Shown: one piece after another, positions 15,760 to 24,720 of the stretch
Position numbering within the stretch: position 1 is the stretch's first letter
Layout of the letters: every line of letters starts with the position of its first letter
NCBI GenBank assembly: GCA_030430565.1
Contig: JAUIKS010000030.1
Coordinates: 62,001 to 126,000 of the forward strand
From: Polyangia bacterium
GTDB lineage: Bacteria > Myxococcota_A > Polyangia > Nannocystales > Nannocystaceae
DNA length: 64,000 nt
Direction of reading: 5' to 3'
The notes under the pieces: model-generated
Told to the model about the DNA's origin: nothing
Database searches by the model: none
What the model saw: only the letters and a program-made list of their open reading frames with translations
Made by a program: the position numbers and the translations under genes

Positions 15760-16995
15760 TCACCCAGCGCCGCGCGCGACCTCGTGGTCGGAGAAAGGCG
15801 TCGTCACGCCGCGCGCGAGCTGCCCGGTCTCGTGCCCCTTGCCGGCGATCAGCACCACGTCGCGGGGTGTGGCGGAGGTGATGGCCTGCCGGATCGCGGC
15901 GGCGCGGTCGAGCTCGACGGTGACCGCCGCGCGTCCGCCCGCGCGACAGCCGGCCGCGACGGCCTCCGCGATCACGGCCGGCTCCTCGTCGCGCGGGTTG
16001 TCGGAGGTGACGATCGCCCGGTCCGCGCGCGCGCCGACGACCTCGCCCATGGGCCCGCGCTTGCCCGCGTCGGCCCCCCCGCCGGCGCCGAAGACCACGA
16101 TCACGCGGCCGCCCGCGCGCGCGACCAGGGCGCGCGCGACCTCGCAGACGCGCGCGAGCGCGTCGGCGGTGTGGGCGTAGTCGATCACGACGGCCGGGCG
16201 CGCGCGCACGAGCTCGAAGCGCCCGGGGACCACCGGGCACGACGCGAGCCCGCGGCGGATCGCGTCCGCCTCGAGGCCGAGCGCGAGCCCGGCGCAGGCG
16301 GCCGCGAGCGCGTTCTCGGCGAAGATGTCGCCGATCAACGGGATCTCGAGCGGGCCCGGGCCGAGCCGCGTCGCGAGCTCGCCGCCCTCGAGCTCGACGC
16401 GGGTGCCGGCCGCGGAGACCTCGATCGCGCGGGCGCCGAGGTAGCGACCGCCGAGCCGCAGCCGCGGGCCGCGGCTCGGCGCGCCGAACCATATGACCTC
16501 GAGGTCATCTGGCAGCACGCGCTCGATCAGCAGCGCGGCCGGGTCGTGGGCGTTGAGGATCGCGGCGCCGCCGGGCGTGAGGTTGAGGAACAGCTGGGCC
16601 TTGGCCGCGAGGTAGTCCTCGAGGCCGCCGTGGGCCTGGATGTGATCTTCGGACAGGTTGGTGAAGACGCCGAGGTCGTAGCGCCAGCGCCGGGCGTAGC
16701 CGCGCGCCAGCGCCTGGCTCGTGATCTCGACGACCGCGTGCCGACAGCCGCCCCGGGCCGCGCGCGCCCCTGTCTCGAGGAAGGCCGGCCAGGTCCGGGG
16801 CGCGTCGACGCGCCGGCCGTCGATTTCGAAGTCGAGGGTGGAGACCGTGAAGACGCCGAGTCCGGCCGCCCGGATCGCCGCGCTGAGCAGCGCGGTCGTC
16901 GAGGTCTTCCCGTTGGTCCCGGTCACGCCGACGGTGCGCCAGGACGCGGCCCACGGGGCGGCGGGCTCGACCGGCCGCTGTTGGCTGGCTTGCAC
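15760..16995 (-). CDS. MurE-like Mur ligase lacking the N-terminal UDP-binding domain
   Basis: A 411-residue Mur ligase. It begins almost directly with the central ATPase domain: GVTGTNGKTSTT (P-loop, near residue 24), AVVEITSQAL, TNLSEDHIQAHG. The C-terminal domain carries VIDYAHTADAL, SDNPRDEEP and IAGKGHETGQ, all hallmarks of MurE; the DNPR motif in MurE recognises meso-diaminopimelate. About 90-100 residues of the usual domain that holds UDP-MurNAc are absent, and the upstream frame has no such sequence. The GTG at 16995 was chosen: TATCCT on the minus strand (17010-17005) ends 9 nt before it. It may be a paralogue that ligates a different acceptor, as in cyanophycin-synthetase or CapB-like Mur ligases, rather than the housekeeping enzyme. 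Confidence 0.8.
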   Translation of the reverse strand: MQASQQRPVEPAAPWAASWRTVGVTGTNGKTSTTALLSAAIRAAGLGVFTVSTLDFEIDGRRVDAPRTWPAFLETGARAARGGCRHAVVEITSQALARGYARRWRYDLGVFTNLSEDHIQAHGGLEDYLAAKAQLFLNLTPGGAAILNAHDPAALLIERVLPDDLEVIWFGAPSRGPRLRLGGRYLGARAIEVSAAGTRVELEGGELATRLGPGPLEIPLIGDIFAENALAAACAGLALGLEADAIRRGLASCPVVPGRFELVRARPAVVIDYAHTADALARVCEVARALVARAGGRVIVVFGAGGGADAGKRGPMGEVVGARADRAIVTSDNPRDEEPAVIAEAVAAGCRAGGRAAVTVELDRAAAIRQAITSATPRDVVLIAGKGHETGQLARGVTTPFSDHEVARGAG

Positions 16996-17203
16996 GGGCC
17001 CGCGAGGATAGCACCGAAGATGACCACGACGACGCCGTGGACCCAGGGAACCAGCTCGCCCGCGGGGCGCCGCGCAAAGCCGGCGCGCCGACGACGGGCG
17101 CGCGCTTGGTAGAGTGGGCGCACTCGCGGGCGCGCCCGCGGGCCCTACTCGCATTACGAGCGCGCCGCTCCCCCGAGCCGCGCGCGCCCTGGCCTGGTCT
17201 GCT

Positions 17204-19267
17204 GTGCTCAATTCAATTCATCGTCTCCACCCCGCTCCCTTCACAATCACCTGCCGGCCGCTCGCGCTCGCGCTCGCGCTCGCGCTCAGCGCCTGCAGCG
17301 GCTCGACCTACGTGACCGAGAGCGACGTCGGCACCGACTCCGAGTCGGGCACGACCGACGCCGAGAGCACGACCGCGGGCGGCTCCGAGAGCGACGGGGG
17401 CGGCAGCGGCAGCGGCCCTGTCCCCGCCGGCTGCGAGGGCTTCCAAAACGGGCTCGAGGGCGAGATCAACGTGCCCGAGGCGTTCAGCGCGCAGGCGCTC
17501 GAGGGCGTCGAGTGCATCGACGGCTCGCTGCTCGTCGCGAACTCGACGGACGCGGACCTGTCGTTTTTAAGCTCGCTGCGCCACGTCACGGCGGATGTCC
17601 GCGTGTTCAACAACGCGTCGCTGACCTCGCTCGCGGGCCTCGAGGCGCTCGAGTCGGTCGGCGGCAGCGTGTTGATCTGGTCCAACGCGCAGCTCACGGA
17701 CCTCTCGGGCGCCGACAACCTCACGGAGGTCGGCGGGCAGATGTCGCTGGACGTGTTCGGCTCAGACCTGGGCTTCCCCGCGCTGACGCAGCTCCAGGAG
17801 CTCGACGTCTACGCCTACTCGGAGGAGCTGAACGCGGGCCTCGAGAGCCTGAGCGCGATCGCGGGCAGCGTGAACGTGCGCGGCGAGGCGCTGAAGCGCA
17901 TGGTCGCGCCGGCGAACCTCTCGGAGGTCGGCGGCAGCGTGACGATCAACACGCCCGCGCTTATGGAGCTCGCGGTCTTCGACGAGCTCAGCGAGCTCGG
18001 CGGCAGCCTGCGGCTCTCCAACACGCGCGCGCTGCCTGACCTAAAGGACTTCTCCAGCCTGACGGCGATCGCCGGCTCGCTCCAGCTCGCGGGCTGGGAC
18101 ACCAGCAGCTACGCGCTGCGCGACCTGGCGGGCCTCGAGTCACTCGAGTCGGTCGGCTGGATCGACATCTGGGAGGTCGACGGGATCGAGAGCCTGAGCG
18201 GGCTCTCGTCTTTGCAGTCTGTCTCTGGGGACCTCCGCCTCGGGCGCATGGATGACCTGAAGAGCCTCGCGGGTCTGCCCGCCAGCACGAGCGTGACCGG
18301 CGGCCTCTACCTCGAGGAGCTGCCGGCGCTCGAGTCCTTCGCGGGCCTCGAGGGCGTGTCGCCGGCGACCACGCTGCAGGTGCGCTACGTCAACGGGCCC
18401 ACGGACCTGCAGGGCCTCGCCGGCGTCACGCAGCTCTCGGGCGACCTCCTGCTCTTCGACCTCGGGACCGTCGAGACGCTCGACGGCCTCGACGGTCTCT
18501 CGAGCGTCGGCGGCCTCATCCAGATCTCGAACAACGCCGCGCTCACCGAGATCTCCGCGCTCTCGCAGCTCTCGGGCGCGACCGCCTTCGATCTGCGCGT
18601 TCAGGCGAACGCCTCGCTCACGCAGCTCGACGGCCTCGAGGGCCTGAGCGAGATCGGCGGATCCGCGTGGATCACCGACAACCCGCAGCTGAGCTCGATC
18701 GAGGGCCTCGCCGGCCTCACGCAGGTCGGCGGCGACCTCAACCTGCAGAACCTCGAGTCGCTCGAGTCGCTCGCGGGCCTCGAGGGCGTCGAGGTCGTCT
18801 CGTGGCGAGTCGCCGTCGAGAGCACCGGGGTCACCAGCCTCGCCGGCCTCGCCGGCCTCCAGTACACCGGCCACGCGGTCGTGCTGCGCGACAACCCGGC
18901 GCTCGCCGACGTCGACCTGGACTCGCTCGTGCTCGTCGGCCACGAGCTGCACATCGAGAACAACGACGTCCTGACGACGCTCTTGGGCCTCGAGCAGCTC
19001 GGCAGCGTCGGGCGCTCGGCTTACATCCGGCAGAACGACGCGCTGCTCGACGTCGACGGCCTCAGCGCGCTCACCAAGGTCCTCGACGACCTCGTGATCG
19101 ACGAGAACCCGCAGCTCAGCTCGCTGGCCGGGATGACCGGGCTGATGACGATCGGCGACGATCTGCAGATCACCGACAACGTCTCGCTGGCGACCTTCGA
19201 GGCCGAGGCCTTCGCCGCGACCAAGGACGTCGGCGGGAGCACGATCATCGACGGCAACATGCCCTGA
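17204..19267 (+). CDS. Secreted lipoprotein with receptor-L-domain repeats
   Basis: A 687-residue lipoprotein. The signal peptide ends ALALALSAC, and a Glu/Ser/Thr/Gly linker runs to about residue 65. Then come roughly 20 repeats of about 24-30 residues such as LTSLAGLEALESVGGSVLIWSNAQLTDLSG and ISNNAALTEISALSQLSG, the pattern of the receptor L domain (a leucine-rich right-handed beta-helix known from insulin/EGF receptors and from bacterial surface proteins). The start is uncertain: GTG at 17204 gives a typical 29-residue lipoprotein signal, whereas an upstream GTG at 17114 would add an implausible Arg/Pro-rich extension. It is probably a surface binding protein. Confidence 0.8.
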   Translation: MLNSIHRLHPAPFTITCRPLALALALALSACSGSTYVTESDVGTDSESGTTDAESTTAGGSESDGGGSGSGPVPAGCEGFQNGLEGEINVPEAFSAQALEGVECIDGSLLVANSTDADLSFLSSLRHVTADVRVFNNASLTSLAGLEALESVGGSVLIWSNAQLTDLSGADNLTEVGGQMSLDVFGSDLGFPALTQLQELDVYAYSEELNAGLESLSAIAGSVNVRGEALKRMVAPANLSEVGGSVTINTPALMELAVFDELSELGGSLRLSNTRALPDLKDFSSLTAIAGSLQLAGWDTSSYALRDLAGLESLESVGWIDIWEVDGIESLSGLSSLQSVSGDLRLGRMDDLKSLAGLPASTSVTGGLYLEELPALESFAGLEGVSPATTLQVRYVNGPTDLQGLAGVTQLSGDLLLFDLGTVETLDGLDGLSSVGGLIQISNNAALTEISALSQLSGATAFDLRVQANASLTQLDGLEGLSEIGGSAWITDNPQLSSIEGLAGLTQVGGDLNLQNLESLESLAGLEGVEVVSWRVAVESTGVTSLAGLAGLQYTGHAVVLRDNPALADVDLDSLVLVGHELHIENNDVLTTLLGLEQLGSVGRSAYIRQNDALLDVDGLSALTKVLDDLVIDENPQLSSLAGMTGLMTIGDDLQITDNVSLATFEAEAFAATKDVGGSTIIDGNMP

Positions 19268-19341
19268 GGCGCGGATCTGAGCGACGCGTCGAGGCGGCGC
19301 GCGTCAGCGGCCGGGGCTCGCGCGCTATACTGCCGACGACC

Positions 19342-19704
19342 GTGTCAGAGCAGCACCTCCCGGCCACCGTCGCGCGGCGCCCCGACGCCATCACCTGGAT
19401 GTTCGGCCTCGACAAGCCGACCCTCACCGATCGCCCGCAGCGGTGGGGCGTCATGCCGACCTTTCGCTTCTGGAACCGGCTCGACACCGCGAAGTACCAG
19501 ATCGCGCCGCTCGCGGCGGGTCTCGCGCTCGCGGCGCTGTTTTCGAAGCTGGCGAGCCCGCTGCTCGCCGGGCTCTTGGGCGTGCTCTCGCTCGTGATCG
19601 TCCTGCCGATGATCTTCGCGCTCACGCTGCTGCCGCTCGGGCTGTTCGAGCGCTGGCTGCGACGCGAGATCAAGACGCGACGGGCGCTGCCGCCGGCCGA
19701 GTGA
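19342..19704 (+). CDS. Small two-helix membrane protein
   Basis: A 120-residue protein of unknown family. Residues 1-50 are polar; hydrophobic segments at about 52-72 and 75-97 form two membrane helices, and the end is basic (RWLRREIKTRR), suggesting cytoplasmic termini by the positive-inside rule. The GTG at 19342 is preceded by TATACT at 19326-19331, 10 nt upstream. Convergent with the YihY-family gene, 22 bp away. Function unknown. Confidence 0.6.
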   Translation: MSEQHLPATVARRPDAITWMFGLDKPTLTDRPQRWGVMPTFRFWNRLDTAKYQIAPLAAGLALAALFSKLASPLLAGLLGVLSLVIVLPMIFALTLLPLGLFERWLRREIKTRRALPPAE

Positions 19705-19726
19705 CCGCGACGCCGCGCGGGTTACT

Positions 19727-20767
19727 CTAGCCCGACTCGCTGACCGCGATCTCGGTGCGCGCGCCGCGGCGCGGGCGCTCCTTCACGCGATCGACGACGC
19801 TCGGTGAGCTGTCCTCGAGAACAGGCAAGCTGACGGGCGCGTGCCGCCCGGTGGTGCCCGTGCGCTCGAGCGGCGCGCCGACGTACCAGGGCACGCCCGC
19901 CTCCTCGCTGTGCTGGAGCTCGGCGATGACCTGGGCGCCGAGCAGCAGGATCACCGCCGCGATCTCGAGCACCAAGATGACGACGATGACGGAGGTCAGC
20001 GAGCCGTAGACGACGCTGACGAGGGACATCGAGGTGAACCACCAGACGACCACGCGGCGCACGAGCTCCCACAGGGACGCGGCGATGAAGCCGCCGATCA
20101 GCGCGCGACTGTACGTGACGTGCGAGACCGGCATGATCCAGTAGATCGCGGCGAACATCATGACCTCGCCGATGAACGCGCCGACGTAGAGCGTGAGCGT
20201 CGTGAGACCGCCCAGCGGCACGCCGAAGAGCTCGAGCCCGCGGAGCATGCCCAGCGCGCCCACGACGACCGTGGTCCCGACCAGCACCGAGACGATGACG
20301 CCCGTGAAGATGTAGGGCAGGAAGGCCGACAGCCACGAGCTGCGCGCTTTCTTGCGCAGGCGCGGGCGTTCGAAGACGACCTCCATAGCGTCCTGCAGCA
20401 TGCGGAACGCGAGCGAGCTGAAGAACAGCACCACCAGCAGGCCGAAGCCGCCGAGCAGCTCGGGGTGCTCGAGGAAGTTGAGGATGTCCTGCTCGACCGC
20501 GGAGGCGTCGTTGGGCACGGTGTGCTCGAGCACCGTCATGATGATGGCGAGCGCCTCCCGCTGCTCGATCACCTGGGACGCCGCCGCCAGGAACACGGCG
20601 AGCAGCGGGATGATCGAGAGGATCATGTTGTAGGCGACGCCGCCCGCGAGCAGGAAGCACTTGTTCCGCGAGAAGTGCGTGAACACCCGGAGCGTGAACC
20701 TCCAGCCATGAAGCGCCGCTTCTCGGGGTCTCAGGCGCGCGCGCGGCGTGTTGGAGTTCGCTCCCAT
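19727..20767 (-). CDS. YihY/BrkB-family inner-membrane protein
   Basis: A 346-residue integral membrane protein of the YihY/virulence factor BrkB family (once miscalled RNase BN). Family features are visible: an amphipathic start followed by NKCFLLAGGVAYNMILSIIPLLAVFLA, six membrane segments, the central FSSLAFRMLQDAMEVVFERP region, and a GGFIAASLWELVRRVVVWW helix. It has a 65-residue hydrophilic C-terminal tail. Family members have been linked to transport or envelope lipid handling, but no activity is established. No ribosome site or close -10 box was recognised at the ATG at 20767. Confidence 0.85.
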   Translation of the reverse strand: MGANSNTPRARLRPREAALHGWRFTLRVFTHFSRNKCFLLAGGVAYNMILSIIPLLAVFLAAASQVIEQREALAIIMTVLEHTVPNDASAVEQDILNFLEHPELLGGFGLLVVLFFSSLAFRMLQDAMEVVFERPRLRKKARSSWLSAFLPYIFTGVIVSVLVGTTVVVGALGMLRGLELFGVPLGGLTTLTLYVGAFIGEVMMFAAIYWIMPVSHVTYSRALIGGFIAASLWELVRRVVVWWFTSMSLVSVVYGSLTSVIVVILVLEIAAVILLLGAQVIAELQHSEEAGVPWYVGAPLERTGTTGRHAPVSLPVLEDSSPSVVDRVKERPRRGARTEIAVSESG

Positions 20768-21165
20768 CAGGGCTCAAGAAGATCTCGAGTACGTCTCAGG
20801 GGTCCTAGCAACGCCGCACCCGGTGACGCAAGCATAGCGGCCGTGAGCGCGCGTCAGACCGCGCGAGGGGCCGTGACTCGCGCGACGCGACGTCGCGCCG
20901 CGGTGAGGGTATCGCGCGCTCGCAGGAGGCGCCGCGAGGGCGCACTGCGGTCGCGCGCCCTCCGTGACGGCGAATGTCTCGTCGACGCGGAGTTTCGCCA
21001 CACCCGCGCGCCGTGGAAGCTGTGCCCGTGGACAGCTGCGCCTCGACTTGACGCGCCCGCGACACGCGTTCGATGCTGCCGTGGTTTCACGTGATCACGC
21101 CGCGAGGCCGTCGCGCCGCGTGAGCTCGCCCGCATGCAGGAGACGATGACCACCGGGAGACCGCG
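20768..21165. other. 398-bp divergent intergenic region, nothing recognised
   Basis: It separates the YihY gene (minus) from the YhhN gene (plus). It is rich in short CGCG palindromes, as expected from composition. I see no clear promoter, operator or RNA structure beyond the GGGAG ribosome site at the right edge. Confidence 0.4.
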
Positions 21166-21825
21166 TTGACGCGCCGCGCCGCGCTGCTCGCGGTCGCCGT
21201 GCTCGCGGCGCTGGTCTACGCCCTCGGTCCCGAAGACGGCGCGCCGTGGCTGCGGCTGGCGCTTAAGCCGGTGCCGGTCGTCGCGATGACCTGGCTCGCG
21301 CCGCCGCGGTCGCCCTACTCGCGGCGGATCCACGCGGGCCTGTGGACCTGCGCGCTGGCGGACGTGCTGCTCGACCTGCTGTTCCCGCTGGGGATGCTGA
21401 CCTTCCTCATCGGTCATGTGCTCTATACCGCGGCCTACCTCGCGGAGGATCGACGGCCGCGCCCGCTGCTGGCGCTGCCCTTCCTCGCCTGGGGCGTCGG
21501 CTCGTTCGCGGCGCTGCGCCCCGGGCTCGGCGCGCTCACGATCCCCGTCGCGCTCTACACCCTGGCGATCTGCGTGATGATGTGGCGCGCGGCGGCGCGC
21601 GTGCGTCGGGGCGCCGCGCTCGGCGTGTGGCTGGCCTTGCTCGGCGCGCTGCTGTTCGCCGTCAGCGACACGCTGATCGCCTTCAACAAGTTCCACGCGC
21701 CGGTCGCGGGCGCGCGCTACTCGATCATCACGCTCTACTGGCTCGGGCAGCTGGGGATCGCGATGTCCGCGCGCGAGCGCGCGAGCCCGCAGGAGCCGAC
21801 CGAGCTCGCTAGCGCGCGGCCTTGA
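21166..21825 (+). CDS. YhhN-family membrane protein (lysoplasmalogenase-like)
   Basis: A 219-residue protein with seven to eight hydrophobic helices in the YhhN/TMEM86 pattern. Signature residues are seen in WTCALADVLLDLLFPLGMLTFLIGHVLYTAAY and in GALLFAVSDTLIAFNKF. Animal TMEM86 proteins hydrolyse the vinyl-ether bond of lysoplasmalogens. Myxobacteria do make ether lipids and plasmalogens, so a lipid role here is plausible but not proven. The start is TTG at 21166 with GGGAG 7 nt upstream. Its last 17 bp overlap the end of the convergent response regulator gene. Confidence 0.8.
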   Translation: MTRRAALLAVAVLAALVYALGPEDGAPWLRLALKPVPVVAMTWLAPPRSPYSRRIHAGLWTCALADVLLDLLFPLGMLTFLIGHVLYTAAYLAEDRRPRPLLALPFLAWGVGSFAALRPGLGALTIPVALYTLAICVMMWRAAARVRRGAALGVWLALLGALLFAVSDTLIAFNKFHAPVAGARYSIITLYWLGQLGIAMSARERASPQEPTELASARP

Positions 21826-22273
21826 CCTCGATCCCCGCCTCCTCGGCGAGCTTGAGGTAGTGACGCGCGCCCTGCCGCACGAGCGCCTTCAGGTCCTCGG
21901 TGTTCCACGGCTTGGTCACGTACTTCCACATCAAGCCCTCGTTGAGCCCGCGGATGACCACGTTGATGTCGGAGTAGCCGGTCAAGAGGATGCGCACCGG
22001 GAGCGGGTTGATGGCCTTGAGGATGGCGAACAGCTCGACGCCGGTCATGACGGGCATGCGCTGGTCGCTCAGCACGACGTGGATGTCGTGCTCTTTGAAC
22101 AGCCGCAGCGCTCGCTCGCCGGAATCCGCGGTATGTACATTGAACAGACCGCGAAAGCTCTCGGATAGTGACTTCAGGATCCCCTGCTCGTCGTCGACGA
22201 TCAGCAGGCTGAGGTTCGAGAGCTTGCTATCAGACCGAATCTTTCCGGTCTGCTTGTATTCCTTCCATCCCAT
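21809..22273 (-). CDS. Single-domain response regulator
   Basis: A 154-residue CheY-like receiver with a short basic N-terminal extension. The acid pocket is DDE at 27-29, the phospho-acceptor is Asp70 in VVLSDQRMP, the Thr is in LLTGYSD, and the Lys is in KYVTKPW. This QRMP/TGYSD/TKPW style is that of receivers paired with histidine kinases or HD-GYP proteins. No output domain is present, so it may relay phosphate or bind a partner. The likely kinase is the adjacent upstream gene (22613-24664) on the same strand. The ATG at 22273 lies inside a perfect 8-bp inverted repeat (22270-22288). Overlaps the convergent YhhN gene by 17 bp. Confidence 0.85.
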   Translation of the reverse strand: MGWKEYKQTGKIRSDSKLSNLSLLIVDDEQGILKSLSESFRGLFNVHTADSGERALRLFKEHDIHVVLSDQRMPVMTGVELFAILKAINPLPVRILLTGYSDINVVIRGLNEGLMWKYVTKPWNTEDLKALVRQGARHYLKLAEEAGIEVKAAR

Positions 22274-22288
22274 GGGCGTAGCCCATGG
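22270..22288 (-). promoter_or_regulatory. Perfect inverted repeat spanning the response-regulator start codon
   Basis: CCATGGGC-GTA-GCCCATGG (plus strand) contains the ATG of the response regulator in one arm and a second, out-of-frame ATG in the other. In mRNA the hairpin would hide the start codon, so it could control translation. Confidence 0.45.
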
Positions 22289-22612
22289 TAGCCCAGCGCG
22301 CGCGAGCGTTGAATCGTCGGCGCGACAGGCCCACGAGACCGCGCCGACGCGCGCGGAGCTCGAGGGACGCGGCGCCTGGATCGCGCCGCCCGGTCGAGCC
22401 CTCCGCGCACGCTCCGTTGACGCGCCCTGATCACCGACTCCTCGAGTCCTCGGACGCGCGCCGCGACGCCGCGGCGTCCCTGCGCGCGCCGCGAGAGCGC
22501 ATCGCCGCGCCCCGGGCGGGTGGGACAAGAGCTCCGGTTTCCGGACACACGCGCTCGCGGGCGCGTGTCGCCTCGATCCCGCGCCTGGAGACAGCCGCGG
22601 CGCCGCTTGAAT
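22274..22612. other. 339-bp intergenic region between kinase and response regulator
   Basis: GC-rich, with no credible gene in either strand. Apart from the hairpin at the start codon at its left edge I recognise no signal. It is long enough for the regulator to have its own promoter. Confidence 0.4.
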
Positions 22613-24664
22613 TCACGCGCGTACAGGCGCGAGCTCGTCTTCGGACTCCGGCGTCTCGAGCTCCGCCGGCAGCGTGATCCGGAAGGTCGTGCCGCCGCCG
22701 GGGCTCGGCTCGACCTGGATGGTGCCGTGGTGCTCGCGGATGATCCGATAGCTGATCGAGAGCCCGAGCCCGGTGCCCTTGCCGACCGGCTTCGTCGTGA
22801 AGAAGGGGTCGAAGATCTTCGACATGTGCTGCTGCGAGATCCCGTGCCCGTCGTCGATGACCGCGATCTCGACGCTCTCCTCCTGCTCGCGCGAGCGCAC
22901 GACGACCTGTCCCCCGGGACCGCAGGCGTCGATCGCGTTGTTGACGAGGTTGAGGACGACTTGGTTGAGCTTGGCCGGGAAGCAGGGGTGCGGCCGCTCG
23001 AGCCGAAGATCCATGGTCAGCGTGACCGAGGCGTCGCGCGCGGGCTCCCGCAGGATCATCAGCGTCTGCCGGATGCCCTCGTCGATGTCCGCGGTCTGGA
23101 AGGTCGCCTCGTCGAGGCGCGCGAAGTTGCGGAGGCCGAGCACGATCTCGGCGACCCGATCGAGGCCCATGAGGCTGTCGCCGAGCAGCGAGTCGATGGA
23201 GCTGAGCAGCTCGCCGACCGAGCCCTCGCGCACGCGCCGGCTCTCGGAGACGTAGAGCATGAAGTTGATCAAGAGCTCGCGGCGCTCGCCCGGCGGCGTG
23301 CGCTCGAGATCGTCGCGCAGCTCCTCGAGATCCTCGCGCAGCCGCGAGTCGCCGGCGAGCCGCGTGAGCACGGGCTCGACGCGCCGCGCGTCGGACTCCT
23401 GCAGCCAGGCCTCGACCGCGATCCGGCGCACGGCCGAGGCCACGCGCTCGCGCGCGATGTAGGTGTTGTTGCGGCTGAAGGCGAGCGGGTTGTTGATCTC
23501 GTGGGCGACGCCGGCGGTCAGCTGCCCGAGGCTCGCGAGCTTCTCGCTCTGCACGAGCTGCGCCTGGGTCTGCTCGAGCTCCCCGATCTTGCGGCGCAGC
23601 CCGTGATAGAGCTGGGCGTTGGTCAGGCTGACCGCCGCCTGGCTCGCGAGCGAGTTCGCCAGCTCCAAGCACTGCTCGTCGAACGGCTCGATGCGCTCGC
23701 GCGGGCCGCTCTTGAGGCCGCCGCCTGGGTGCTCGAGGCCGAGCCGGATCTTGCGGTTGATCAGCTGCACGACGCCGATGCACTCGCCCGCCTGGTTGCG
23801 CAGCGGCAGCACCAGCATCGACTGCGTGTGGTAGCCGGTGCGCTGATCAAAGCTCGGATCGAAGGAGTACGGCGCGTCGCCGCTGATCTCGTAGACATCT
23901 GGGAGGTTGAGCGGGTTGCCGGTCGCCGCGACGTAGCCGGCGAGGGTCTTGGTGTTGATCGGGAACGCGAACTGGGCGAGCCGCGGGAGCTGCAGCGAGT
24001 CGTTCTGCGCGAGCTTAAACCGCAGCTGACGGCCCTCCTCGGCCTCCTCGACGACGTACAGGCTGCCGGCGTCCGCCGAGGTGATGTCGCGGGTGGTCGT
24101 GAGGATGTACTCGAGCAGGTGCTCGGCGTCGCGCTCGGTCGACAGCAGGATGCCGATGCGGTTGAGCTCGCGAATCTCGCGCGCGAGTCGGCCGCGCTCG
24201 AGCGAGAGCCGCTCGCACTGGGCGACGAGCCGCGCCTCGCGGACCGCCGCGCGCAGGGCCGCGCGCAGCTCATCGGGGGTCGCCTCGGGCCGCAGCTCGC
24301 CGGCGAGCAGCGTGTCGGGCACCCCGCCGCCAGGCCGCACGAGCGCGCCGTCAGGGCCGCGCGCGCACAGCTGCACGACGCGGAGCGGGCCGACGAGCTC
24401 GGGGTTGGCGGGCACGCCGAGGCCGCCCTCGGTGTCCTGCACGGCGAGCTCGGCGTCGAGCATAACGATCGTCGGGCGGCCGTCGGCGAGCCCGATGAAC
24501 ACGTCGTCGAGCTCGCCCGACTCTGTCACCCGCAGCTCGACGTCCGCGAGCCCGCGCGCGCCCGCCCACGCGGGGCTGCGCGTGAGCGCCTCAGAGTGCA
24601 CGACGAGCACCGTCGCGTCGGCCGACGGGGCTTCGGCTTCCTCCTCGACGACGCCGTCTACCAT
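22613..24664 (-). CDS. Cytoplasmic GAF-domain sensor histidine kinase
   Basis: A 683-residue soluble kinase. Residues 15-150 look like a degenerate receiver (VLVVHSEA, IVMLDAEL). Residues 165-350 form a GAF sensor domain, with a coiled region at 355-375. HisKA carries the phospho-acceptor His388 in GVAHEINNPLAF, and the C-terminal HATPase domain has N-box NLVNNAIDAC, IDDGHGIS, FFTTK and GTGLGLSISY. No membrane segment, so the signal is cytosolic. It lies 57 bp downstream of the receiver-GGDEF-EAL gene and upstream of the response regulator; together they may form a c-di-GMP-linked phosphorelay. The ATG at 24664 follows GTGAGGGG. Confidence 0.88.
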   Translation of the reverse strand: MVDGVVEEEAEAPSADATVLVVHSEALTRSPAWAGARGLADVELRVTESGELDDVFIGLADGRPTIVMLDAELAVQDTEGGLGVPANPELVGPLRVVQLCARGPDGALVRPGGGVPDTLLAGELRPEATPDELRAALRAAVREARLVAQCERLSLERGRLAREIRELNRIGILLSTERDAEHLLEYILTTTRDITSADAGSLYVVEEAEEGRQLRFKLAQNDSLQLPRLAQFAFPINTKTLAGYVAATGNPLNLPDVYEISGDAPYSFDPSFDQRTGYHTQSMLVLPLRNQAGECIGVVQLINRKIRLGLEHPGGGLKSGPRERIEPFDEQCLELANSLASQAAVSLTNAQLYHGLRRKIGELEQTQAQLVQSEKLASLGQLTAGVAHEINNPLAFSRNNTYIARERVASAVRRIAVEAWLQESDARRVEPVLTRLAGDSRLREDLEELRDDLERTPPGERRELLINFMLYVSESRRVREGSVGELLSSIDSLLGDSLMGLDRVAEIVLGLRNFARLDEATFQTADIDEGIRQTLMILREPARDASVTLTMDLRLERPHPCFPAKLNQVVLNLVNNAIDACGPGGQVVVRSREQEESVEIAVIDDGHGISQQHMSKIFDPFFTTKPVGKGTGLGLSISYRIIREHHGTIQVEPSPGGGTTFRITLPAELETPESEDELAPVRA

Positions 24665-24720
24665 CCCCTCACCCCTACCGCCTCAGAGGGTACGGGAATC
24701 CGACGTCGAGCGGCAAGCGC

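Noticed and set aside
17114..17203. Upstream GTG at 17114 as the start of the L-domain lipoprotein
   Set aside because: It would add 30 Arg/Pro/Ala-rich residues before the signal peptide, which would hinder export; GTG at 17204 gives a normal lipoprotein signal.
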